The notes: a model not told the origin generated them from the sequence alone. A DNA stretch of 64,000 bases from Chitinophagaceae bacterium (GCA_947474435.1 CANJII010000009.1:1-64000), one strand, 5' to 3'. Shown: positions 45,201 to 53,729, numbered from the stretch's first letter. Numbers and translations are program-made.

Positions 45201-45238
45201 TTATTAATCAATTCAGGTTTGTGAAAATTGCTGATTAA
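42218..45238 (+). CDS. T9SS-secreted CotH-kinase-type protein with lamin-tail domain
   Basis: The product is 1006 aa. After the signal peptide (1-22) a lamin-tail (LTD) domain (about 24-95) carries DGEYADWIEIYNAGTDTVDL. A beta-rich stretch follows, then a chitobiase-type C-terminal module (about 380-435, TIYYTLNGDDPTD). The CotH domain (about 440-800) has YVNGSYYGLYELREKFDAEYF and RWRFCLIDQELAMG. Near the end a 'GGxG' beta module (DVFPSGAGKIHIS) precedes a type A T9SS sorting domain (SLYPNPAKNNLYLY to FRFVKIAD). CotH proteins of spore formers are atypical protein kinases. Activity here is inferred from the fold only. Confidence 0.85.
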   Translation: MVKLKLILSSLAIFIFSFSVKAQVVINEGSNRNFSTINDEDGEYADWIEIYNAGTDTVDLYNYSLSDDVTLPAMWTFPHVNLLAGEFKTVFCSGKNRKPISGFINVTNTGTFSPVIGWNTHTFATPFYWDGISNILVNTCSYSSTGYITNSVFNQTTTSFPSTVFAFQDGSAASCFSAFGTPVSLRPNMKLNGVTIGSGVVNNSPYDYPAPYGNWYWGAKNQMLILASELIASGLSAGNITSLAFDVASTDAVTYDYIDINLKLVSSNSVSSSFVAVDPNNNQHTNFKISGAGDETISLYSPSQVMQNSLLVNCINLDNSIGYFHDASTTIALFETATPSATNNLSVPYSGYLSAPVFSLSSGFFSTAQSVTITNPNILPSTIYYTLNGDDPTDSAILYTGNPIFISYACVLKARAFASGTLASPITVSSYFLGVNHETPILSVVTDHTNLYGATGIFDNWWTDWQKPAYVEYFDSTHQLIFSQPSGMQIDGGAGGSRSNPQHSFRVELANDVLGGSAINYKVIPNRPLRTKYSNFYLRNGSNQYLTLPYKDACQVNAMCGETNNYFSAWRPVSVYVNGSYYGLYELREKFDAEYFKTLENATSDSTDILSMSYWYGSVLRALQGSVDSFISSYVSYYNLNTADTGFWNKADQFIDMKYYADYIIGQSWMGNVDWPGNNIKLYRSDKTDYRWRFCLIDQELAMGPNSWTDCNFDHINYMLTQDPNNPFINIWLKGIQNNKFRDYFINRFADVMNTAYKFDKIEAIENNMFNQTVLEMQNEYARWGDPNNIPGQMSNFYNNHLVFLDQLSQRTTVVRNNIQTDAVLTQQVDLTLDVFPSGAGKIHISTIEPDTYPWEGIYFDGLPVKIEAIANPGFHFIHWGNNSLLTDVLNPVFNDTLETNLVDFTAFFDVNVSAPLISDVQTDFSLYPNPAKNNLYLYNNSGNSYSCAMFQIIDLNGRIMEEGNISYTANETAIDIKSLSSSAYLFRILNADGIINQFRFVKIAD

Positions 45239-45543
45239 CGAAAAAGAAAAAATCATTCGCTAAATTGGAAATCGACATTACTTCTATCTACCATTAATCA
45301 CTACTGATATTAAGGAAATCGTATTTTCTTAATTATTAAATCAAATGAGGCTGAATAAATTTGAACTGTAAAAAAAGACTTATCTCCATGTTTTGCAGTG
45401 AAAACATTTAAACTGAAGTTTTGATTGAAAATTCAAAGGGATTAATGGATTTGAAAACTGTTTTTTTTCAAAAAAAAATTCGATCCGTAATATTATGGAA
45501 TAATTATTTCAGTCGTTTCTAAATGAGTAGTTAGATTCGTGCA
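45239..45543. other. AT-rich intergenic gap (305 bp)
   Basis: I see no gene. A weak 9-bp hairpin (TTAAGGAAA / TTTTCTTAA, 45310-45332, one G-T pair) could end the CotH transcript. A T8-C-A9 palindrome lies near 45470. A partial -7-like TAGATTCG sits just before the next start. Confidence 0.3.
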
Positions 45544-48375
45544 ATGAAAAATGAAGTGCATTTTACAGTTAAATTTTTAAAAAAGCAGGAATCGTTAACA
45601 GCATTTTTTATTTTTATTTTTTTCAATATTATTTCAGTAGAATCTTATTCTCAATGCATCATCCTTCCTAATGCGATACAAGGCATTTCATATACTTATA
45701 TACAGAGCGGAGGAACCAATGCTTCCGGTGTTGCTTATAATCCTAACTTAAATATTTACTACGCATGCATTGCCGGAAATCCAGGTTTCCCCTATGAAAC
45801 ATTTGATGCAACTGGAATTTCGCTTTTTCAAACCAACACCGGGTTTGATTTCAGAGGTTTGTGGTGGAATCCGAATACCAACCAAGTGGAAGGAACAGGC
45901 TATTCTAATTTCGGTTTATGGACTTCTGATTTAGATGGAATCGGAAATGCTTTGAATTCGGGATCGCTTATTTATCCCGGACAAAATCAACCCGATGCAC
46001 AATCGTGCGGAGACTATGACTGTGAAGCAGATGAAATGATTTTTTACTTCAATGGTTCTATTTCAAGATATGCAAGATCAAACGGCGGATTTCTTGGTTC
46101 ATATCCTTTAACCGGAATGCCTGTTCCGGTAGGAAATATTAATTGGACAAGTGTGATTTATACAGGTTGTTTAGGTAATGAAATTGGTATTGAAGATTGG
46201 GCAGCAAAAAGTATTTTGTTGTTTAATAAAGCAAACGGAGCCTACAGCGGAACTTCATACTTACCTGCGACCGCTGCAACAAACAATGGTTTTCGTTTTT
46301 CGTATGCGAATAATCTTGCATGGTTGTATGATGTTGGAACACGAACATGGACAAGCTATTCAATTTTTTCAGGTATACCGAATGGCGGAAGTGGGACAGT
46401 TAATCTTGGAAATGATACTACTATTTGCAATGGAAATACTTTGTTGCTTGATGCCGGAAATGCAGGAGCCAATTATTTGTGGCAGGATGGTTCAACCAAT
46501 CAAACTTTTAATGTAACTCAAACCGGAACATACATTGTTGCAGTTTCTAATGGGGGCTGTTTTGTTGCTCATGATACAATTATCGTAAATGTAATAGGCA
46601 GTGGAGGTTCATCATTCAGTTTAGGAAATGATACAACCATTTGTATAGGAGCAAACATGATATTAGATGCAACAAACGCAGGAGCTACTTATGTTTGGCA
46701 AGATGGTTCAACGAACGCTACTTTCAATACCTCAGTAACCGGATTATATTTTGTTACAATCAATGTAAGCGGTTGCACAGCCTCTGATTCCATCAATGTA
46801 AATTTTGCAACTCTTAGTACCATTAATCTTGGAAACGATACTGCAGTTTGTCTGGGACAATCTGTATTGTTAGATGTAACTACCACTGGAGCAAGTTACC
46901 TGTGGCAGGATAATTCATCGAATGCTACTTTCAATGTATTGAATGCCGGAACATATTCAGTTACCATAACAATCGGAAACTGTTCTCCAATCAGTGATAA
47001 CATAATCATCACTTACAATTCACTTCCATCTGTTGCGCTTGGAAATGATACAACTTTATGTGCAGGCCAAACTGTTCTGTTGAATGCCACACTTGCCGGT
47101 GCAACATACAATTGGCAAAATGCAAGTGTCAACTCAACTTTCAATGTGTTGAATGCAGGAAATTATGCAGTGACAGTAACAGATGGAAATGGTTGTTCGA
47201 ATACTGATAACATTAATGTCACTTATAATAATCCCCCAATAGTAAGTCTTGGAAACGATTCGGTTTTGTGCTCAGGTCAAACATACTTACTTAATGTAAA
47301 TACAGCAGGAGCTACTTATTTGTGGCAGGATGCTTCAACTAATTTATCATTTACAGTTTCATCAGTTGGAACATACTGGGTTGAAGTGACAGTCGGGCCG
47401 TGTTCAAATTCTGATACCCTAAATATTAATTATGTAAATCCACCAACAGTTAATATCGGAAACGATACTACACTTTGTCCGGGGCAAACAATATTGTTGA
47501 ATGCTGCTACAGCAAATTCAACTTATGCATGGCAAAACAATTCTGTCAACGCAACTTTCACAGTTGCTACGGCCGGAATTTACTGGGTAGATGTAACTGC
47601 AGGTTCATGTGCTGCAGTTAGAGATAGCATTATTGTGAGCTATATTAATGCTTCAAGTGTTAATCTTGGAAACGATACATCACTTTGTCCGGGGCAATCA
47701 ATTTTGTTAAATGCAACACAACCCGGTGCTTCCTATTTATGGCAGGATGGTTCAATTGATTCAATTTATATTGTAACCACTTCAGGAAATTATCATGTAA
47801 ATGTCACCATCAGTATATGTAATGCGGCTGATACTGTTTCTGTTATTTATTACCCACTTCCATTTGTAAATCTTGGAGTTGATACAATAAAGTGCCCCGA
47901 TGATGTCTTGGTTTTAAATGCACAGAATTCTGCTTCAACTTACTTGTGGCATAACAGTTCTTTTAATTCCGGATATCAATATACAACCCCTTCAATTTCA
48001 ATTACCGATTCTGCAACCTACTGGGTTGATGTAACAAATGTTTGCGCAACTGCAATTGACACCATTCATGTTGGATTTAAAATTTGTGACTGCAATATTT
48101 TTGTTCCAACTGCTTTCACCCCGAACGGCGATGAAATGAATGATGTATTCCAACCAAAATTTGTTTGCGATTTTATCAGTTATGATTTCAGAATTTTTAA
48201 TCGGTGGGGTGAATTAATTTATTCTACTACTGATAAAACTGCAGGATGGGATGGAACTTATCACGGACTGAAAGAAAACACAGGAGTATTTGTTTGGGTT
48301 TTAATTTATAAATATTACGATGGTGATGTTGGTACTGAAGGGCAATTGAAAGGTGATGTGACTTTGTTGAAATAA
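45544..48375 (+). CDS. T9SS-secreted protein with eight LGNDT-type Ig-like repeats and type B C-terminus
   Basis: The product is 943 aa. A long signal region (1-37, ending SVESYSQ) precedes an unassigned N-terminal domain of about 240 residues (YNPNLNIYYACIAGNPGFPY). Eight Ig-like repeats of about 70 aa follow (about 290-860). Each starts '(L/I)G(N/V)D(T/S)..C.G' and contains 'Y.WQD.S.N.TF.V'. Examples are LGNDTTICNGNTLLL, LGNDTAVCLGQSVLLD and IGNDTTLCPGQTILLN. The C-terminus IFVPTAFTPNGDEMNDVFQP to GDVTLLK is a type B T9SS domain. The cysteine pair in each repeat probably forms an internal disulphide. It has no catalytic site and is probably a surface fibre or adhesin. It follows the CotH gene on the same strand. 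Confidence 0.87.
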   Translation: MKNEVHFTVKFLKKQESLTAFFIFIFFNIISVESYSQCIILPNAIQGISYTYIQSGGTNASGVAYNPNLNIYYACIAGNPGFPYETFDATGISLFQTNTGFDFRGLWWNPNTNQVEGTGYSNFGLWTSDLDGIGNALNSGSLIYPGQNQPDAQSCGDYDCEADEMIFYFNGSISRYARSNGGFLGSYPLTGMPVPVGNINWTSVIYTGCLGNEIGIEDWAAKSILLFNKANGAYSGTSYLPATAATNNGFRFSYANNLAWLYDVGTRTWTSYSIFSGIPNGGSGTVNLGNDTTICNGNTLLLDAGNAGANYLWQDGSTNQTFNVTQTGTYIVAVSNGGCFVAHDTIIVNVIGSGGSSFSLGNDTTICIGANMILDATNAGATYVWQDGSTNATFNTSVTGLYFVTINVSGCTASDSINVNFATLSTINLGNDTAVCLGQSVLLDVTTTGASYLWQDNSSNATFNVLNAGTYSVTITIGNCSPISDNIIITYNSLPSVALGNDTTLCAGQTVLLNATLAGATYNWQNASVNSTFNVLNAGNYAVTVTDGNGCSNTDNINVTYNNPPIVSLGNDSVLCSGQTYLLNVNTAGATYLWQDASTNLSFTVSSVGTYWVEVTVGPCSNSDTLNINYVNPPTVNIGNDTTLCPGQTILLNAATANSTYAWQNNSVNATFTVATAGIYWVDVTAGSCAAVRDSIIVSYINASSVNLGNDTSLCPGQSILLNATQPGASYLWQDGSIDSIYIVTTSGNYHVNVTISICNAADTVSVIYYPLPFVNLGVDTIKCPDDVLVLNAQNSASTYLWHNSSFNSGYQYTTPSISITDSATYWVDVTNVCATAIDTIHVGFKICDCNIFVPTAFTPNGDEMNDVFQPKFVCDFISYDFRIFNRWGELIYSTTDKTAGWDGTYHGLKENTGVFVWVLIYKYYDGDVGTEGQLKGDVTLLK

Positions 48376-48439
48376 TTCATATTAAACTTTAATTCAATAA
48401 ATCAGTCGGATTGTTTTTCATTCACAAAAAATAATTTTC

Positions 48440-49702
48440 ATGATTAGAAAATACTTCTGTGTGCTGTTGATTTTTATTTCGTCAACTTCTTTTTCACAAC
48501 TGAGTCCTTCAATTACTTCATGGATTATTAATACAAATGGGGCAACAGGTTTTGACACCATACCTACAAATGTTCAGTTGGTTCAATATTCAACAATGAG
48601 CGTTTATATAACAACTGATGATATTGCTTCATGGATTCCGTTTGGTTTTGATTGGCCGAATAATCCTTGGTTTCCAGAGGCAATGGGATATACTTTCAGA
48701 ATCAGATTAACACCAACGCAAAACATGGGCACACTAAAAACTCCACCTTATGGTCACATCGGTCTCTGGAAAAATGGTGTTTCTATTTACAATCCGCTCG
48801 ATGCAAAAAGTTATAACAACGATACTACCTGGTTTCAAAATGCTTTTTACTGGGAACATTTGTTAGGAGAAACAATGGACCCTTGTCTCGGTCATCCGAA
48901 TCAGTCGCACGAATACCACACGCATGTGAGTCCTGTTTGTTTATATGATGAAACAGACAGTACGCATCACTCACCGCTGATTGGTTTTGCGTTTGATGGT
49001 TATCCCATTTATGGTGCTAATTCATTTTCCAATACAAATGGAACAGGGGCAATTAAAAGAATGCGCAGCAGTTTTCAATTAAGAAATATTACTGACAGAA
49101 CTGTATTACCTGATGGAACAATACTTCAACCGAATTTTTACGGACCAACTTTAGACAGTGTGCCGTTGGGTGGATACGCGCAGGATTATGAATTCATTTC
49201 CGGCTCCGGTGATTTGGATATTCATAACGGACGGTACTGTGTTACTCCTGAATATCCTGCGGGAACTTATGCATACTTCGTTACAATTGATGCGAATCAT
49301 ATTCCTGTTTATCCGTATGTGATTGGTACAAGTTATTACGGAACTGTTATTCCAACTGATGGAAATATGGGACCCAACTCCGGTCATGTTGTAATCAGTG
49401 AATCGGTTACTACTTATGTTGACCCAAATGCTTTTGTATCTGCTACGGATGAAGAATTATCAATGGAAGTTTATCCGAATCCAACTTCTGATGAGTTGAA
49501 TTTTATTTTATCATCTTCCATTCCGAATGAAATTGCTTATGGAGAAATTTATAATCTCCGGGGAGAAATTATTCAAAGCGATGAAGTGCAGATCAATCGT
49601 ATTTATACTTTCAATACTCAGCCTTTGGCTGATGGAGTTTATTTTTTAAAAATTGTAACGGGTAAAAAAATTATTGTTACAAAGTTTATGGTGGTGAGGT
49701 AA
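48440..49702 (+). CDS. T9SS-secreted YHYH-domain protein
   Basis: The product is 420 aa. The signal peptide is MIRKYFCVLLIFISSTSFSQ. The YHYH region lies at about 95-300: HLLGETMDPCLGHPNQ, then HEYHTHVSPVCLYDE, DSTHHSPLIGFAFDGYPIYG and GRYCVTPEYPAGTYAYF. Its histidine-rich text suits a metal site (inference). Two or three conserved cysteines are present. The last 70 residues (MEVYPNPTSDELNF to VTKFMVVR) are a type A T9SS sorting domain. YHYH proteins are widespread but have no proven function. It follows the LGNDT-repeat protein with a 64-bp gap. Confidence 0.85.
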   Translation: MIRKYFCVLLIFISSTSFSQLSPSITSWIINTNGATGFDTIPTNVQLVQYSTMSVYITTDDIASWIPFGFDWPNNPWFPEAMGYTFRIRLTPTQNMGTLKTPPYGHIGLWKNGVSIYNPLDAKSYNNDTTWFQNAFYWEHLLGETMDPCLGHPNQSHEYHTHVSPVCLYDETDSTHHSPLIGFAFDGYPIYGANSFSNTNGTGAIKRMRSSFQLRNITDRTVLPDGTILQPNFYGPTLDSVPLGGYAQDYEFISGSGDLDIHNGRYCVTPEYPAGTYAYFVTIDANHIPVYPYVIGTSYYGTVIPTDGNMGPNSGHVVISESVTTYVDPNAFVSATDEELSMEVYPNPTSDELNFILSSSIPNEIAYGEIYNLRGEIIQSDEVQINRIYTFNTQPLADGVYFLKIVTGKKIIVTKFMVVR

Positions 49703-49831
49703 ATTGTTTTCTGAAATTTATTTTATGGGATTTATTTATTTAGATAATTTACGATTCAGTTCCAGCATCTTCATGAAATGAGTCACAGCACATTTAAGAG
49801 TAGAGTTACTTTTTAAATTTAAACATTACAA

Positions 49832-50043
49832 AATCCCGAAGGGATGATATGATTGTAACTACACAAACAAAATAAAACATTAACCCGAAGGGGTAACACA
49901 ATATCATCAATCAGTTTTACTTTTTTATGAATGCATCCATTCTGTAATCAGTACATTGATTTATTTTCTACTTCAGTATCACCCTTTCAGGGTTCTGTAC
50001 TTGCTCCACTATTTTTTTACAACCATATCATCCCTTCAGGATT
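49832..50043. repeat. Nested inverted repeat of CCCGAAGGG-type units in a 660-bp gene-free gap
   Basis: Outer arms of 25 nt (49832-49856 and 50019-50043) match with 2 mismatches (AATCCCGAAGGGATGATATG type). Inner arms (TTAACCCGAAGGGGTAACAC at 49880 and its diverged complement at 49976-49994) sit inside. Each unit is also a small hairpin (for example ATCCC-GAA-GGGAT). The 49703-50363 gap has no convincing gene; it also holds a short REP-like motif (50193-50211) and the parA promoter. Confidence 0.7.
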
Positions 50044-50192
50044 TTTTCAATAGAGAAATAATTTGTGATAATGAATTGATGCGTAAGCCGTAAGAAGTAT
50101 TGAACTGAAAATCCTTTTTGTGTAATCACAAAAAGATTTCAAGGGAAAGCCTGACAGCATTTTTTGTATTCCAAAACTGGTGACTTGCCAAA

Positions 50193-50211
50193 CACTTCGA
50201 CAAGCTCTGTG
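50193..50211. repeat. CACTTCGACAAGCTC-type short repeat, copy 2
   Basis: CACTTCGACAAGCTCTGTG is partly self-complementary at its ends and related to the motif at 12502-12522. Confidence 0.45.
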
Positions 50212-50292
50212 CTGCACAAATAATATTTTATTTTTCATTTTATTTTTTTTTGCGTTGTGTATAATTTGTGAATAAAAAGAATTTATACACCG

Positions 50293-50321
50293 TTGCACGG
50301 CATGCATTCCACATATCTTTG
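50293..50321 (+). promoter_or_regulatory. Promoter of the parA-parB-dapB-lepB operon
   Basis: TTG (50293-50295), 18 nt, then TATCTTTG (50314-50321) fits the Bacteroidota consensus. Transcription would start near 50328, about 36 nt before the parA ATG. Confidence 0.55.
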
Positions 50322-50363
50322 ACCGAGATTGAAAACACAAATAAAATTTTCAATTTTTTCTGA

Positions 50364-51179
50364 ATGAGAAAAGTAATCTGTATTGCAAATCAAAAAGGCG
50401 GAGTAGGAAAAACTACTACTGCAATTAATCTCGCCGCAAGTTTGGCGGTGCTTGAATACAAAACTTTGTTGATTGATGCCGACCCGCAAGCTAATTCAAC
50501 TTCAGGTTTGGGAACAGATCCGAAAAAAGTGAAGAAGAGTATTTATGAATGCCTGATTGGTGAAGCGAAAATTAAAGATTGCATAATAGAAACCGACACT
50601 CCTAATTTATACATACTGCCATCGCATCTGGATTTGGTAGGAGCTGAAATTGAACTCATCAATCATCCCGACCGCGAAAAAATTATGAAGGGCGTACTGG
50701 ATGAAATCAGAAAAGAATATCGTTTCATCATCATTGACTGTTCACCTTCGCTTGGTTTGATTACCGTGAATGCACTGAGTGCCGCTGATTCAGTTTTGAT
50801 TCCGGTACAGTGCGAATTTTTTGCTTTGGAAGGATTGGGAAAATTATTGAACACGATTAAAATTGTTCAGAACCGTTTGAATCCGGTGTTGAATATTGAA
50901 GGAATTTTATTGACCATGTACGACCAGCGTTTGAACTTGTGCAATGAAATTGTTGAGCAAGTGCAAATGCATTTTCAGGAATTGGTTTTCGAAACCATTA
51001 TTCACCGCAACACTAAATTAGGTGAAGCACCGAGTGTTGGAAAATCTGTTGTGATGTATGATGCTGACAGTAAGGGCGCAGTGAATTACCTGAACCTTGC
51101 AAGAGAGATTCTGCAAAAAAATGATTTGACAAAAATTAAAACGAAGGATAAAATATTAGACCTCGAACCAAATGAGTAA
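50364..51179 (+). CDS. parA: ParA/Soj chromosome-partitioning ATPase
   Basis: The product is 271 aa, typical of chromosomal ParA. The deviant Walker A motif is KGGVGKTTT (residues 10-18), followed by LLIDADPQANSTSG and Walker B IIIDCSPSLG. It binds DNA non-specifically as an ATP dimer and moves ParB-parS complexes to position origins. The start overlaps nothing upstream, and a clear promoter lies at 50293-50321. It overlaps parB by 8 nt. I saw no canonical 16-bp parS palindrome (GTTTCACGTGAAAC core) in the window. Confidence 0.95.
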   Translation: MRKVICIANQKGGVGKTTTAINLAASLAVLEYKTLLIDADPQANSTSGLGTDPKKVKKSIYECLIGEAKIKDCIIETDTPNLYILPSHLDLVGAEIELINHPDREKIMKGVLDEIRKEYRFIIIDCSPSLGLITVNALSAADSVLIPVQCEFFALEGLGKLLNTIKIVQNRLNPVLNIEGILLTMYDQRLNLCNEIVEQVQMHFQELVFETIIHRNTKLGEAPSVGKSVVMYDADSKGAVNYLNLAREILQKNDLTKIKTKDKILDLEPNE

Positions 51180-52074
51180 GGGCAAGGAAGCATTGGGCAA
51201 GGGCATTCGCGCCTTGCTTGATGACATTGATTTATCACTTCAAGCACCAAAAGGTCAAACTGAAAAATCGGCGATTCCGCAAGGGCAAAGTTTTGTATTG
51301 CCGTTAGAAGGAATTGAAGTAAATCCGTTTCAACCGCGTGTTGATTTCGACCAGCAAAAATTAACTGAACTGGCTGACAGCATTCGAATTCATGGAGTGA
51401 TTCAGCCGATTACTGTTCGCAAAATTTCAGGAAATAAATATCAGTTGATTGCAGGCGAGCGCCGCTTGAAGGCATCGCACATGGCGGGCATAAAAGAGAT
51501 ACCAGCTTTTGTTCGCATTGCCAACGACCAGGAAATGCTGGAGATGGCATTGATAGAAAATACGCATCGCGAAGATTTAAATAGCATTGAAGTTGCCATA
51601 AATTACAAGCGATTGATTGATGAGTGTGATTTGAAACAGGAAGAATTAGCAGAGCGCGTTGGGAAGGACAGAACAACTGTCACGAATTATTTGCGCTTGC
51701 TGAAATTGCCTCCGGATATTCAGGTGGCCATAAAAAATAAATCGATCAGCATGGCGCATGCGCGTGCGCTTATTACAATTGAAAATCCCTTGGTGCAATT
51801 GCACATTTTTAAAGAAGCAGTTAAAAGCGGAATGAGTGTTCGGCAGGTGGAACAAATGGTTCGTGAAAATGCAGTACCGAATAAAAAGAAAACTGCTGCT
51901 GCAAAAGAACCAGCGCTACCTTATGAATACAAGCGCATTCAGGAAAAACTGCAATCGCATTTAGGCACTCGTGTGAATTTGAAAAGACTTCGCGGTGGAA
52001 AAGGTGAAATCAGTATTTCATATTTCAGTGATGAAGATCTGGAGCGCATAACAGAAATCATTGAAGGTCGTTAA
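51172..52074 (+). CDS. parB: ParB/Spo0J chromosome-partitioning protein
   Basis: The product is 300 aa. The N-terminal CTPase/clamp domain has EVNPFQPRVDFD, GVIQPITVRK and GERRLKASHMAG. The ParB motif and helix-turn-helix follow (EELAERVGKDRTTVTNYLRLLKLP, then SMAHARALI). The C-terminal dimerisation domain ends ITEIIEGR. It binds parS and spreads as a CTP-dependent clamp. It is co-transcribed with parA and followed 9 bp later by the DUF5683 gene. Confidence 0.95.
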   Translation: MSKGKEALGKGIRALLDDIDLSLQAPKGQTEKSAIPQGQSFVLPLEGIEVNPFQPRVDFDQQKLTELADSIRIHGVIQPITVRKISGNKYQLIAGERRLKASHMAGIKEIPAFVRIANDQEMLEMALIENTHREDLNSIEVAINYKRLIDECDLKQEELAERVGKDRTTVTNYLRLLKLPPDIQVAIKNKSISMAHARALITIENPLVQLHIFKEAVKSGMSVRQVEQMVRENAVPNKKKTAAAKEPALPYEYKRIQEKLQSHLGTRVNLKRLRGGKGEISISYFSDEDLERITEIIEGR

Positions 52075-52083
52075 TAATTCAGA

Positions 52084-52707
52084 ATGAATTTTCTGAAAAA
52101 AATTTTTCTACTCTTATTTATTTTTAGCAGTGCAAATTGTTTCGCCCAAAAAGACTCCACCTCGAATAAAAGTGTGAATGATACCAGTGCGATAAAACCG
52201 TTTCATTTAATTCCGAAAGAACACTCGCCACGATTTGCCGGAATATTATCGGCTGTTGTTCCGGGTACAGGACAAGCATACAATAAAAAATACTGGAAGA
52301 TGCCGATTGTTTATGCATCGGCTGCAACAGCGGGATATTTTATTTATCGTAACTACACGATTTATAAAAATTTTAAAGACGCTTACATTTTAGCTGCTGA
52401 TTTAGACACAACAAATGATATTATTTCCTTTCTGGTTTGGAATCCGATTAAGAAAGAAATTTTTTACCCGGAACTTTACGACCAACCACGCAAAGCGGAT
52501 ATTCAGGATATTTTCAGAAAGTATTTAGATTATAGCATTGTTGCAGGAGTGGCAGTTTATGGTTTGAATATTATTGACGCTGTGGTTGATGCGCATTTGT
52601 ACGATTTCAATATCAGCGACGATTTGAGTATGAATATTCATCCAACTATTTTCAATATGAACAATTACAAAACAGTTTCAGGTTTAACTTTTCAATTGCG
52701 TTTTTGA
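52084..52707 (+). CDS. DUF5683-domain membrane protein
   Basis: The product is 207 aa. After the signal peptide (1-21, FSSANCFAQ) the text SPRFAGILSAVVPGTGQAYNKKYWKMPIVYA is the DUF5683 hallmark, with a Gly-rich loop and a membrane helix. A second helix lies near 155-175. The gene always follows parB and precedes dapB in many Bacteroidota, so it is part of a conserved operon, but its role is unknown. The 3' side carries the octamer repeat and a heptamer array. Confidence 0.85.
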   Translation: MNFLKKIFLLLFIFSSANCFAQKDSTSNKSVNDTSAIKPFHLIPKEHSPRFAGILSAVVPGTGQAYNKKYWKMPIVYASAATAGYFIYRNYTIYKNFKDAYILAADLDTTNDIISFLVWNPIKKEIFYPELYDQPRKADIQDIFRKYLDYSIVAGVAVYGLNIIDAVVDAHLYDFNISDDLSMNIHPTIFNMNNYKTVSGLTFQLRF

Positions 52708-52722
52708 ATGAATATATTTTGC

Positions 52723-52746
52723 CACAAAGACACAAAGGCACCAAGA
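52723..52746. repeat. 8-nt-period degenerate repeat CACAAAGA/CACAAAGG/CACCAAGA
   Basis: Three octamers in phase lie between the DUF5683 gene and dapB. They belong to the family with CACGGAGA (27406) and GCGCAAAG (4820). Confidence 0.6.
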
Positions 52747-52789
52747 TTAGCTTCCATAAAAATCCTATTTCCGATAATGAAAAAGTATT

Positions 52790-52824
52790 TACTAATAACT
52801 TATAACAATTAACAAATAACTTTC
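52790..52824. repeat. 7-nt-period degenerate array, AACnnnn type, second copy
   Basis: Heptamers TACTAAT, AACTTAT, AACAATT, AACAAAT and AACTTTC run in phase up to 5 bp before the dapB start. The region 52785-52823 matches 4925-4963 with a few changes. Confidence 0.6.
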
Positions 52825-52828
52825 CCCA

Positions 52829-53581
52829 ATGAAAATTGCATTGATAGGATACGGTAAAATGGGAATAATGATTGACTCAATCATTAAGGAAAATGGAATG
52901 CATGAAATTGTTTTCACAGCAACTTCAAAAAATATTAATGAACTAACTCCAAAGAATTTTGCAAGTAGCGATGCAGTAATTGATTTCTCTGTTCCATCGG
53001 CTGTTATTGAAAATGCTAAAAATGTTTTAGCTGCCGGCAAGCCGCTCATCATCGGAACAACTGGTTGGTACGAACACATGGATGAATTGAAAAAATTGTG
53101 TACCCAACAAAACGGCTGCATTGTTTACGGAAGCAATTTCAGCACAGGAGTGAATTTGTTTTTTATGTTGAATGATTTTTTATCGAAGCTGATGAAGACA
53201 CAGAAAAAATATCATGTATTTATTGAAGAAACACATCATACACAAAAAAGAGATTCGCCAAGCGGAACAGCCATCACAATTGCAAACAGTATTCTGGAAA
53301 ACAGAAAATGGTTGAAAGAGTGGACTAATTCAACAGAGCTGACTGATGAAGATGCAGATGAAACCAAGTTGGCAATTATTTCGAACCGTGTTGGTGATGC
53401 TATTGGTGAACATGTAGTGACTTATTATTCTGAAAACGATTCTATACAAATTGCTCACGAAGCATTTGACCGCAAAGGTTTTGCTGAAGGTTCCATCGTT
53501 GCGGCTGAATGGGCTTTGAACAAAAAAGGATTTTATTCTTTCAGAGATGTGGTGAAAGAAATGCTTGTGAATGCTGAATGA
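52829..53581 (+). CDS. dapB: 4-hydroxy-tetrahydrodipicolinate reductase
   Basis: The product is 250 aa. The N-terminal Rossmann start is MKIALIGYGKMGIMIDSII. The catalytic and substrate segment is EETHHTQKRDSPSGTA, with the conserved His and Lys. SNFSTGVNLFFMLND is the hinge. It reduces HTPA to tetrahydrodipicolinate with NAD(P)H on the way to diaminopimelate and lysine, linking it to cell wall synthesis. It is the fourth gene of the parA operon; the start is preceded by the AACnnnn array. Confidence 0.95.
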   Translation: MKIALIGYGKMGIMIDSIIKENGMHEIVFTATSKNINELTPKNFASSDAVIDFSVPSAVIENAKNVLAAGKPLIIGTTGWYEHMDELKKLCTQQNGCIVYGSNFSTGVNLFFMLNDFLSKLMKTQKKYHVFIEETHHTQKRDSPSGTAITIANSILENRKWLKEWTNSTELTDEDADETKLAIISNRVGDAIGEHVVTYYSENDSIQIAHEAFDRKGFAEGSIVAAEWALNKKGFYSFRDVVKEMLVNAE

Positions 53582-53729
53582 TAACACGGACAATAACCTG
53601 TTAATTGGGGAAATCAGAAAATAGAAATCTGACTTGCTGATATAATTTTACTTTCGCATACAATAAAAAAGACAAATCAGCATTATATCGTCCGTTGTAA
53701 ATAAACTTTTAAATAGTAAAAATTAAAAC

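Noticed and set aside
50047-50340. 97-aa minus-strand frame before parA
   Set aside because: It has no recognisable domain, overlaps the parA promoter and a REP-like motif, and its composition is unlike its neighbours.
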